This document shows, piece after piece, positions 22,741 to 29,711 of a stretch of 31,397 nt of DNA (its first letter is position 1; the number at the start of each line of letters is the position of its first letter). Both the position numbers and the translations under genes were made by a program. This DNA comes from a virus. Below the pieces are notes generated by a model. It did not search any database, was not told where the DNA came from, and saw only the letters and a program-made list of their open reading frames with translations. Location of the stretch: positions 1 to 31,397 of the IMG/VR virus record IMGVR_UViG_3300001814_000002; one strand, 5' to 3'.

Positions 22741-23710
22741 AGAACCAGTTTTATTGAAAGAAGTCTACCCAAATTATCTGGAAATGAATTTGCCAAAATG
22801 GGTACTTGATGATATTGAAAATGCATATGTAGTAGGATCATCGTTCAATGCAGTAGTATTGCCAGGGAATAGAAGATACAGCTTAAATAATAGACTTAAT
22901 CATTTATCGGGATCCGAATGGATATATTTCACTAATTCTGTAATAAATACAAAATTTAATACAAAAGGAAAAGATTCATTTGCACATAATATTAGAAAGA
23001 TTCACCCAACACCAAAACCACCTCAATTAATGAGAGAAATAATTGAATTTTTTACAAAAGAAAATGAATTGGTAATTGATTTTTTTATGGGAGTAGGAGG
23101 AACTCTACTAGGAGCTAGTTTAGCAAATCGAAGGGCTATAGGTTTCGAATTAAATCCTGACTATATATCCGCTTATATCAAGGCTGCTAATGAGCTAAAT
23201 ATTAAAATTGAAAACTCTTTTTGTGTTGATAGTGTTGAAGCACTTGAAAACAACCAGTTTATGAAAGAAGTATTAAACGGTGATGAGGTTTCTTTGATTT
23301 TAATAGATCCTCCATACTCAAACATGATGAGTCGCAAGAAGACTGGGGGAGATTTACCAATTCATGGTGCTAACGGAACACCATTTACAAATTCATCACT
23401 TGATTTGGGTAATGTATCTTATGAGGTATTTAAAGAGAAGTTTCTTCGTACAATTATATCCAGTGTTAAATATTTGAAACATCGAGGATATCTAGTTGTC
23501 TTTATAAAAGATTTGCAGCCTGAAAAGAAAACGACGAACTTATTGCATGCAGATCTAATTGAGATAATTAATAGTATTGATGGACTTTATTATAAAGGAC
23601 TAAAGATTTGGGCAGATCAAACAACAAAGTTGTATCCTTATGGGTATCCATTTTCATTTGTAGCTAATCAGATCCATCAATATATATTAGTTTTTAGGAA
23701 AGAAAATTGA
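22706..23710 (+). CDS. Third DNA methyltransferase with permuted motif order
   Basis: The 334-aa protein has HPTPKP at 100-105, the SAM-binding FMGVGG at 127-132 and FELNPDYI at 147-154, then DPPY at 201-204. So motif X precedes I and IV: the reverse of the beta-class order, more like gamma/alpha enzymes, with the N-terminal 100 residues as a possible target-recognition region. The DPPY points to N6-adenine or N4-cytosine methylation. TTG 22706 is chosen for AGGAGGG at 22691-22697; the frame also extends to TTG 22685. It overlaps the previous gene by 35 bases and ends six bases from the convergent nuclease gene. It could modify the same site, single strands, or a second site. Confidence 0.75.
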   Translation: MKLSNYNLYDGEEPVLLKEVYPNYLEMNLPKWVLDDIENAYVVGSSFNAVVLPGNRRYSLNNRLNHLSGSEWIYFTNSVINTKFNTKGKDSFAHNIRKIHPTPKPPQLMREIIEFFTKENELVIDFFMGVGGTLLGASLANRRAIGFELNPDYISAYIKAANELNIKIENSFCVDSVEALENNQFMKEVLNGDEVSLILIDPPYSNMMSRKKTGGDLPIHGANGTPFTNSSLDLGNVSYEVFKEKFLRTIISSVKYLKHRGYLVVFIKDLQPEKKTTNLLHADLIEIINSIDGLYYKGLKIWADQTTKLYPYGYPFSFVANQIHQYILVFRKEN

Positions 23711-23716
23711 GAATTT

Positions 23717-25096
23717 TCAAACTAATCCAGTAAAAGCATTTCTGATTACCAAAGGTGCATTTTCATTTATTACAATATTCCCATCTTCACTTATATAAAG
23801 TAACACACTAGGGTGTGGAATATTGCTCAAGTTACCTCCGAAAATTGTTAACCATTTTGAGATTGTATGTTTTGGATAGTTTTTTATTATAAACTCATTT
23901 GTGATACTACCGTAATTATTTAATTCACTTATTCCATTTGCAAGGGTTTTCAGTTGCTTTCCTTCAATTATTAAAATCTCTTTTGTTGCTTCACTCAATA
24001 GTATTAAATCTGGAATAAATAGTAATTCACCTTGAGAATCCTTTTTTGGTAGTACAACAAAAGGATTATTTTGAGTTTTGAAATAACCGCGTTCACAACC
24101 AGCGTGGTTCTGATATATCGCTTTTAACCCGAAATTTTCGGCAACTATATGTAGAAAAATAGAAGCTATTTTTTCTGATGATTTTTCATAATGCCAATAA
24201 TCGGTAGGAAGTTCGAAGTCTGGGATTGAAATTCCTTCCATTTCAATTGATAAAAGCTTACAAATGCTTAAGAATTTATTCCCGGTTTTGAGACTATTGA
24301 TATATGATTGACTCACTCCATGATTTCTTAATAGAATTCCATTCTTCCAACCTAGATCTCTTATTGTCTTACTTATACATGAGATAGCTCCAATATTCGG
24401 GTCATGAGCAATGTTTCCTGATCCGATTGGTTTTTCTAAACGACCTGTAACTACAATCACATTTACATTCATAGTAATTGTAATTGGAACATTTCCGGCA
24501 GGAGGTAATCTCATTTGACTTTTCAATTTGATGAGATCATTGATTGAATTGAAAGAACTGAACCACGAACTAATATCTTTGCCTACAATTTTAACATCCT
24601 GTGTCAAAAGCATATTAGTACCGAATACACTTGTAGCACTCGGCTTTTTATTTTGTCTTACAATCAATTCATCATTATAAAGCATATATTTTTTAATATT
24701 CTTGAAGAAGATATCTATAAAAGCAAACTTTGAAGCTCTTTGATATACTCCGGTGTTTCGGGATTCATCATCACTGGTTTTTGTTTCTTCAATTGCCATT
24801 AGTACATTGGGACCACAATAATTGCCTTCTGGTTTCTCAACTTGTTTTACAATCAAAAAATCGAAAAAACTCGATTCACCTGAAACCGTCAATATGAAAA
24901 TATTCGAAATATTCTTTAGCTTTATGCCGACAAGACAATAAGAAAAAGAAAAGAAACCATCTTTTACAATAGGGGTAATAGTTGGGGTTGTATTTTCCTC
25001 AATACTATCTCCGAAATCATCACAATATAATTCAATTATCTTCAACAATACAGAAACCTTAGGCCGTTCTTCAGTTAAAATCCACAAGTTTTCCAT
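23717..25096 (-). CDS. Probable type II restriction endonuclease (PD-(D/E)xK)
   Basis: This 459-aa protein is convergent with the three-methyltransferase operon. Its C-terminal part holds a classical nuclease core: P362-D363 in FIPDLILLSEA, a short loop, then E378-G-K380 in ILIIEGKQL, with a preceding helix containing E320. This is the PD-x(n)-(D/E)xK metal site of restriction enzymes. A segment near 254-283 (GILLRNHGVSQSYINSLKTG) looks helix-turn-helix-like and could contribute to site recognition. A second E-E-T-K cluster lies at 103-106. I do not recognise the exact family. It has a good GGAGG site and its own promoter. Being next to FokI-like methyltransferases suggests cleavage of an asymmetric site, perhaps as a type IIS enzyme; it does not look like R.FokI itself. 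Confidence 0.7.
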   Translation of the reverse strand: MENLWILTEERPKVSVLLKIIELYCDDFGDSIEENTTPTITPIVKDGFFSFSYCLVGIKLKNISNIFILTVSGESSFFDFLIVKQVEKPEGNYCGPNVLMAIEETKTSDDESRNTGVYQRASKFAFIDIFFKNIKKYMLYNDELIVRQNKKPSATSVFGTNMLLTQDVKIVGKDISSWFSSFNSINDLIKLKSQMRLPPAGNVPITITMNVNVIVVTGRLEKPIGSGNIAHDPNIGAISCISKTIRDLGWKNGILLRNHGVSQSYINSLKTGNKFLSICKLLSIEMEGISIPDFELPTDYWHYEKSSEKIASIFLHIVAENFGLKAIYQNHAGCERGYFKTQNNPFVVLPKKDSQGELLFIPDLILLSEATKEILIIEGKQLKTLANGISELNNYGSITNEFIIKNYPKHTISKWLTIFGGNLSNIPHPSVLLYISEDGNIVINENAPLVIRNAFTGLV

Positions 25097-25116
25097 GAAA
25101 TTCCTCCATTAGAGAA

Positions 25117-25125
25117 ATCATATCA
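25117..25125 (-). promoter_or_regulatory. Extended -10 promoter of the restriction nuclease
   Basis: On the minus strand TGATATGAT (25117-25125) is an extended -10. A GGAGG site (25103-25107) and the ATG at 25096 follow, giving a very short leader. It lies beside the arm repeats of attP, so integrase binding there could affect it. Confidence 0.45.
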
Positions 25126-25149
25126 CAACTAAAAAACAGTTTATATAAA

Positions 25150-25170
25150 ATGTGGTCACAATGTGGTCAC
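25150..25170 (+). repeat. Two arm-type integrase repeats, left of the att core
   Basis: ATGTGGTCAC occurs at 25150-25159 and 25161-25170, spaced 11 bases (about one helical turn). Three further identical copies lie right of the core. Such clustered direct 10-mers are the usual arm-type binding sites of tyrosine integrases. Confidence 0.7.
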
Positions 25171-25180
25171 GACAAAATAA

Positions 25181-25201
25181 AAACCGCTGTTTAAGCGGTT
25201 T
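25181..25201. terminator. Hairpin next to the att core, possible bidirectional terminator
   Basis: AAACCGC at 25181-25187 pairs with GCGGTTT at 25195-25201 with a 7-base loop. The flanks are A/T-rich, but the T runs are short. It lies directly left of the tRNA-like core, so it may resemble a tRNA-distal terminator acquired from a host att region. Confidence 0.45.
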
Positions 25202-25210
25202 ATTTGCATG

Positions 25211-25230
25211 TTGGCAGGGGTAGCAGGACT
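25211..25230 (-). other. attP: Phage attachment core: 3' end of a tRNA, probably tRNA-Trp
   Basis: Read on the minus strand this 20-base segment gives AGT, CCTGC (T-stem), TACCCCT (acceptor strand), discriminator G and CCA. Both AGGGGYA-type acceptor pairing and the ending CCCCTGCCA match Bacillota tRNA-Trp. Identity to a tRNA stops in the T-loop (after ACT on the plus strand), so it is a fragment, not a tRNA gene. It is bracketed by arm repeats, as expected for attP. The exact crossover and host tRNA are inferred. Confidence 0.7.
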
Positions 25231-25242
25231 GATGGAAAAGCT

Positions 25243-25306
25243 TTACCAAGTATAACAAATCCACTCTTTAGAGGGTTTTTATGAGCTGTCTCTTACCAAG
25301 TTTAAC
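25243..25306 (+). repeat. Imperfect 14-base direct repeat within attP
   Basis: TTACCAAGTATAAC at 25243-25256 recurs as TTACCAAGTTTAAC at 25293-25306 (13 of 14 bases). Between them GAGGGTT (25271-25277) and AACCCTC (25304-25310) form an inverted repeat. These may be binding sites for an excisionase or host factor. Confidence 0.4.
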
Positions 25307-25321
25307 CCTCATTTTCAAAAA

Positions 25322-25355
25322 ATGTGGTCACAAATGTGGTCACAGATGTGGTCAC
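25322..25355 (+). repeat. Three arm-type integrase repeats, right of the att core
   Basis: ATGTGGTCAC at 25322-25331, 25334-25343 and 25346-25355, with 12-base spacing, is identical to the two left-arm copies. The stretch 25356-25421 holds no further feature I can support. Confidence 0.7.
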
Positions 25356-25421
25356 TAATGGAAAATAATCGGACATAATATTTGAAATTATAAATATAAA
25401 TGAGTGATTGGTTAAGTTGAT

Positions 25422-25430
25422 TGTTATAAT
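25422..25430 (+). promoter_or_regulatory. Extended -10 promoter for the EVE-HNH gene
   Basis: TGTTATAAT at 25422-25430 is an extended -10 with perfect hexamer. A second TATAAT at 25436-25441 lies just downstream. The leader to the GTG at 25496 is about 60 bases. Confidence 0.45.
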
Positions 25431-25495
25431 AACATTATAATTCGTCATGTTCAACTAATTTTGTGAAACAATGATTTCAATAGGAGGGCGGGAAA

Positions 25496-26881
25496 GTGGC
25501 TAACTGGATCATAATCACCAATCCAAAATTTTACGATATTGTAGGCGCATTCGAGAAATATAAAGAGATTGATTACAAGCAAAGTACTGACATAAAAACT
25601 GGAGATACAGTTTATATTTACATGGCACACCCTTATCAGGAAATAAAGTATAAGTGTGTAGCACTAAAAACAGACTTAAGCTCTCGTGAAGTGGACACAA
25701 GTGAATTCGATATAGATAACACAAACTATAAAGATGCTGGCCGCTATATGACTTTGGAACTTCAAGAAATTTATGATGAGTATATTACTCTTGAAGATCT
25801 ACAAGATATAGGGATCAAATCAGTTCAAGGACCATTTAAAGTGAGTGAACGACTTCAAAAATTGATTGATGATAAAGTCCAAAAAGGTAAGAATGAGATT
25901 AGACAAACTCAAGTGTTTTTTGTCTTTCAGAATAAGAGTTATCAAGAAGAATCTAGTGAAGGCTATTTGTGGGCACCCAAGAGAAATGATAAAGGTCATA
26001 TCATTGCTCATTGGGACTTAATGAGAAAAGTCAAAAAAGGTGATTTGATAATTCATAGTTTTAATAGAAGAATAGTCGCTGTCAGTAGAGCAAACAATGA
26101 TGCATATTCTAGTGAAAGACCTGAAATCAAAGGAACACATTGGAATATTAATGGATGGCGTGTAGATGCTAAATATCATGTTCTTGAAACCCCAATTGAC
26201 ACTATAAACTTAAGAGATCATTTCAGAAAAATCCAACCTAAGAAATTATCCCCATATAATATAAAAAATAGAGGGAATACAGGTTACTTGTACAATGCAA
26301 ATGTTGAGATGCTTAACTATCTAGTTGAAGTCATTCGAAGTGAATCAATAAAGGATTATGCATCTGTTAGTGAACTAATAAAAAGAAATGATATTGATTT
26401 TACTCATGCAATTTATGACGATGAGCAACTCGAGCAAGTCGTAGCTGAAATTATCGAATCAGGTTATGAATCAATAAGCACAGATGATGATCCACATCCG
26501 GTTGATAAACCAGATTACATATTCGAAAACAGCAAGAAGAAATTTAAAAGAAATGGAATGGTAGCCTATAAGGCGTTAAAGAGAGCGAATTTCAGTTGCG
26601 AGATAGACTCAGAACATCCAAGTTTCATTAGGCGAAAAACGAAGAAAAATTATACAGAACCACATCATTTGATTCCTATGGAATTTCAGGATCGGTTTGA
26701 ACATTCACTTGATGTTGTAGCTAACATCGTTTCCTTATGCAGTAATTGTCATAATCAAGTTCATTATGGACTTAGCAATTTAGAGATAGTTGAAGCTCTT
26801 TTCAAAAAAAGAGCAAATGACCTGAAAAAAAAGGGAATTGAGATTAGTATTGAAGAATTATTCAAATTATATAATGATTAA
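25496..26881 (+). CDS. EVE/PUA-HNH nuclease, probable modification-dependent (type IV) restriction enzyme
   Basis: The 461-aa protein joins two PUA-superfamily-like sensor modules to an HNH nuclease. Residues 1 to about 125 begin MANWIIITNP with GDTVYIYMAHPYQEIKYKCVA, typical of EVE domains that flip out modified bases. Residues about 137-250 repeat the theme (YLWAPKRNDKGHIIAHWDLM, then GDLIIHSFNRRIVAVSRA), closer to other PUA/EVE-like readers. Residues about 350-425 form HNH: H390-H391, N410, C415-x2-C418-H419 and H423. EVE-HNH enzymes are known to cut DNA with modified cytosines such as 5-hydroxymethylcytosine. Start: GTG with AGGAGGG at 25483-25489. It sits alone right beside attP. Likely role: exclusion of phages with modified genomes; the base recognised is unknown. 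Confidence 0.8.
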   Translation: MANWIIITNPKFYDIVGAFEKYKEIDYKQSTDIKTGDTVYIYMAHPYQEIKYKCVALKTDLSSREVDTSEFDIDNTNYKDAGRYMTLELQEIYDEYITLEDLQDIGIKSVQGPFKVSERLQKLIDDKVQKGKNEIRQTQVFFVFQNKSYQEESSEGYLWAPKRNDKGHIIAHWDLMRKVKKGDLIIHSFNRRIVAVSRANNDAYSSERPEIKGTHWNINGWRVDAKYHVLETPIDTINLRDHFRKIQPKKLSPYNIKNRGNTGYLYNANVEMLNYLVEVIRSESIKDYASVSELIKRNDIDFTHAIYDDEQLEQVVAEIIESGYESISTDDDPHPVDKPDYIFENSKKKFKRNGMVAYKALKRANFSCEIDSEHPSFIRRKTKKNYTEPHHLIPMEFQDRFEHSLDVVANIVSLCSNCHNQVHYGLSNLEIVEALFKKRANDLKKKGIEISIEELFKLYND

Positions 26882-26984
26882 ACTTAACTTTTCGGAATAC
26901 CACATGTCTACCTCTTTCTAAACAATTTTGATAGGATTAGAGATATACGCAAAAATGAAATAATATAGATTAAGGAAATGGAAA

Positions 26985-27809
26985 ATGGAGACAAAATTTA
27001 ACTATTATAACAATGAAGAAATCAATCTTTATCTCGGAGATTCGTTCAAAATATTAGAGCTACTGCCGGCAGAGTCATTTGACATGATTTTTGCAGATCC
27101 TCCATATTTTTTATCAAATAATGGGATTACTTGTCAGAGTGGTGAAATGGTCTCCGTTAATAAAGCTGAATGGGATATGGGTTTTAAGATTGAGCAAATT
27201 CATGATTTCAACGTAAAATGGTTAAAAATGTGCAAGCGATTATTAAAACCGAATGGCACTATTTGGATATCAGGAACAATGCATAATATATATTCAGTAG
27301 GTTTAGCTCTTCAAGAATTAGACTATAGAATCTTGAACAATATTACGTGGAGAAAATTGAACCCTCCACCAAATTTGTCATGTCGATTCTTCACTCATAG
27401 CACTGAGACAATACTTTGGGCGAGTAAAGGGAAGAAAGCAAAGCATTATTTTGACTATCAATATATGAAAAAAATAAACGGTAACAAGCAAATGAAAGAC
27501 GTATGGGATTTACCAGCCATTAGCAAAAAGGAAAAGATTCATGGTAAGCACCCTACTCAAAAACCTGAGAAACTACTAGAAAGGATTGTGTTAGCGGCGA
27601 CTAAATCCGGTGACAAAATACTTGATCCTTTTAATGGAAGTGGGACTACAGGTGTTGTGGCTGTAAAATTAGGAAGAAGCTATGTTGGCATAGATTTAAG
27701 TCAAGAGTATCTTGATCTTACGATTAGACGTTTAGAATCAATCAAATTAAACAAATATGGAGGGGATAATGAAGCTAGAAGAGGCGAAAATCAAGCTACG
27801 TCAAATTGA
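26985..27809 (+). CDS. Beta-class DNA methyltransferase resembling M2.DpnII (DpnA)
   Basis: This 274-aa enzyme has beta-class order: DPPY at 38-41 (MIFADPPYFLSNNGI), a central target region, HPTQKP at 189-194, and the SAM loop FNGSGTTG at 216-223 with GIDLSQEYL. The sequence WISGTMHNIYSVGLALQEL, then ILNNITWRKLNPPPNLSCRF and THSTETILWA, closely follows what I recall of DpnA. DpnA methylates adenine in GATC, also on single-stranded DNA. It begins the operon, with AAGGA before the ATG. It overlaps the MutH-like nuclease by 41 bases. In DpnII systems DpnA protects incoming single strands during transfer; a similar role on newly injected or replicating phage DNA is inferred. Confidence 0.85.
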   Translation: METKFNYYNNEEINLYLGDSFKILELLPAESFDMIFADPPYFLSNNGITCQSGEMVSVNKAEWDMGFKIEQIHDFNVKWLKMCKRLLKPNGTIWISGTMHNIYSVGLALQELDYRILNNITWRKLNPPPNLSCRFFTHSTETILWASKGKKAKHYFDYQYMKKINGNKQMKDVWDLPAISKKEKIHGKHPTQKPEKLLERIVLAATKSGDKILDPFNGSGTTGVVAVKLGRSYVGIDLSQEYLDLTIRRLESIKLNKYGGDNEARRGENQATSN

Positions 27810-28431
27810 GAATATTCCATTAAGAGTATTTATAAATGAGGATGATTTTGCAGATATTATTAGAGCTAAAGGAAGAACGGGGCAATTACTGGAGTTAGCA
27901 ATTGGATTAAATAATGGTGGAGGCAGATTGGATTTTGAAGATGGAGAACTGAAAACCAACAAATGCGATAGAAATGGAAATCCGAAAGAGACAGTATTTA
28001 TTACTCAGATTAGTGGGATGATTGATGATTTGATTACTGGTAAACCTTTTTACGAATCTATTGTATATCAAAAGATAAAGAACTTATTATATGTGCCAAT
28101 ATGCAAGGATTCACAAGATCCGAGAGAGTGGTATTTCATGCCCAATATCCATGCTAACTTTGAAGATGAGCAATTTATCGAGATTATTACTCAAATAAAG
28201 CATGACTATGAACTGATTTGCTCAGACATAGTGAGACTCTTGAATGCTTCACCAACATCATTCATACATACCAGTGGTGGTGAATATATTCAGATTAGAA
28301 CAAAAGATGGCATACCTTATAACCCTATCTATTCGAATGTTTATAATAGGTACATTTCAAATAAGAATTATGCATTCTACTTTAAGAAGAGGTTTGTTTA
28401 TGCACTAAAAGAAGCAGGGAGGAGAATATAA
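27769..28431 (+). CDS. MutH/Sau3AI-like GATC endonuclease
   Basis: The 220-aa protein carries the MutH-superfamily nuclease pattern. KGRTGQLLELAIG (35-46) corresponds to the helix with the first catalytic glutamate. D55 and E60-L-K62 lie in LDFEDGELKT, followed by ETVFITQIS. MutH and Sau3AI cleave at GATC. Here the D-to-ExK spacing (five residues) is two shorter than in E. coli MutH (seven, from memory), so the active-site loop may differ. Length matches single-domain MutH (about 229 aa), not two-domain Sau3AI. GGAGGGG at 27759-27765 and ATG 27769 set the start; an in-frame ATG lies at 27757. It overlaps the upstream methyltransferase gene, and its TAA overlaps the next ATG by one base, so it is translated with partners. 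Flanking DpnA and Dam-like enzymes support GATC restriction. Confidence 0.78.
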   Translation: MKLEEAKIKLRQIENIPLRVFINEDDFADIIRAKGRTGQLLELAIGLNNGGGRLDFEDGELKTNKCDRNGNPKETVFITQISGMIDDLITGKPFYESIVYQKIKNLLYVPICKDSQDPREWYFMPNIHANFEDEQFIEIITQIKHDYELICSDIVRLLNASPTSFIHTSGGEYIQIRTKDGIPYNPIYSNVYNRYISNKNYAFYFKKRFVYALKEAGRRI

Positions 28432-29174
28432 TGTCATATGATTTGATGAGAGATAGACTTTTAAGACACTTTAAAAACGAGCATGATATTTGGGATGAGT
28501 TTTTGAAGAGAAAAAAAGAACTAGAATTAAATGGACAAAGGAGTTCAATTCCAAGTATATCAAATACGAACACAGTCACAGTTAATAGAGATATAGGAAT
28601 AACAATATCTTATCCAGGATATAAAACAGATTTTAAATATGGCAAATACGTATATGATTATCGAGTATCGTTTAAAGGAATTGCTATTTCTCATCCAAGT
28701 ATTATTATTGATCTCTTTAATAAAGCAGTACAACTTGGCGACAATTATAAATTGCTAGAGAAATTCTTGATTGATTTAGCAAAAAAAGGTGATGCAATTG
28801 AGCTTCAAAATCACCAGTTTATTTGCGATTTCAATTTTTCATCACCCGATCCACACTTGTTAGAGAAAGCTAATGTTGTTTATAGAAGACAGAATAAATT
28901 ATATTTGATTGATTCAAATAGAGATTTCAATTTTTCTATAAAGGAATTAGTTGAGTTAATGTCTTGGATCACATTACAAGAAGATATTAACTATCCAATG
29001 GAAAAAGGGTTTCAAGGTAGAAGGATGCCGTATTATCGTTATATTGAAGCTGTATACTGTGGTAAACATAATGAACGTAATTTATCTGAGGTGGTAGAAC
29101 GTGCGTTGGCTCATAACCGTCCAACTCTGTGGTCAGAGATTGATTATTCAGCTATCACGAGACTTGGAAACTAG
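28431..29174 (+). CDS. Unknown protein of the GATC restriction operon
   Basis: This 247-aa protein has a strong GGGAGGAG ribosome site and starts on the last base of the MutH-like gene, so stoichiometric co-expression is likely. It is soluble, rich in K, N and aromatic residues, with a beta-rich region at about 53-85 (IGITISYPGYKTDFKYGKYV, YDYRVSFKGIAISHPSI) followed by helices. No catalytic motif was recognised. Sau3AI has a second, non-catalytic MutH-like domain that helps DNA binding. A separately encoded equivalent would fit this place, but no sequence evidence shows that fold. Alternatives are a controller or a DNA-translocation partner. Confidence 0.6.
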   Translation: MSYDLMRDRLLRHFKNEHDIWDEFLKRKKELELNGQRSSIPSISNTNTVTVNRDIGITISYPGYKTDFKYGKYVYDYRVSFKGIAISHPSIIIDLFNKAVQLGDNYKLLEKFLIDLAKKGDAIELQNHQFICDFNFSSPDPHLLEKANVVYRRQNKLYLIDSNRDFNFSIKELVELMSWITLQEDINYPMEKGFQGRRMPYYRYIEAVYCGKHNERNLSEVVERALAHNRPTLWSEIDYSAITRLGN

Positions 29175-29186
29175 GAGGAAGTCTAA

Positions 29187-29711
29187 ATGCCAACTAAACA
29201 CCAGTTATATTTCAGCAATAAAGGAACGAGAAATGAAGTAAGAATGAGGGTTGTCAGTGCATTTTCAAGTGAGGAACCGGGTAATGGTAGTGGAGAAGCG
29301 GCTTCAAAACATATATATGAAGTTGAGCATTTAAGTGATGGAGATAAAGTTCTTCTGGTTAGACCATCACGACTTCATAATGGATTTGATTTTCTAATAA
29401 CATTAGAGAAAATGAGTTTTAAGGAAAAAGGAAACAATAGAAATGCTCCAAAATTCGATGATCTCTTCGCTGACTTGAGGTTAAAAAAAGAAAACAACTT
29501 AGAAAGATTTCAGAATCTTGTTCAATTACTTGAACGTGTATTTTTATGTGAGTATGTTTCAGATGAAGAGATTAATGCACTTGGAGAATGTGAAGGTTGG
29601 ACTATTGAAATGGTTCTTAAAGTATCAAAATGGTTCTTTATTGAGCAAGACATTAGATATTGGAATTATTCTGGAAGATTAAAACTTTGGAATGGGATAA
29701 AAAACATATAG
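29187..29711 (+). CDS. Unknown protein, last gene of the GATC restriction operon
   Basis: The 174-aa product has a very good GGAGGAAG ribosome site 12 bases after the previous stop, so it belongs to the same operon. The N-terminal half is beta-rich with a likely DNA- or ligand-binding look (KHQLYFSNKGTRNEVRMRVV, KVLLVRPSRLHNGFDFLITL). The second half is helical and acidic. No motif for a nuclease, ATPase or methyltransferase is visible. It ends directly against the convergent Dam-like gene with no gap and no visible terminator. Its consistent place suggests a restriction subunit or specificity factor; unproven. Confidence 0.55.
   Translation: MPTKHQLYFSNKGTRNEVRMRVVSAFSSEEPGNGSGEAASKHIYEVEHLSDGDKVLLVRPSRLHNGFDFLITLEKMSFKEKGNNRNAPKFDDLFADLRLKKENNLERFQNLVQLLERVFLCEYVSDEEINALGECEGWTIEMVLKVSKWFFIEQDIRYWNYSGRLKLWNGIKNI

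Noticed and set aside
25211-25260. A complete tRNA gene on the minus strand
   Set aside because: Only the acceptor 3' strand, T-stem 3' strand and CCA match; the sequence diverges in the T-loop and no D or anticodon arm is present.
25271-25310. GAGGGTT...AACCCTC inverted repeat as a terminator
   Set aside because: The loop is 26 bases and no T run follows on the plus strand; it is more likely part of attP structure.
25150-25355. Repeated ATGTGGTCAC blocks as a CRISPR array
   Set aside because: The unit is only 10 bases, spacing is one to two bases within clusters, and the clusters flank a tRNA-like core; this is integrase arm-site layout.
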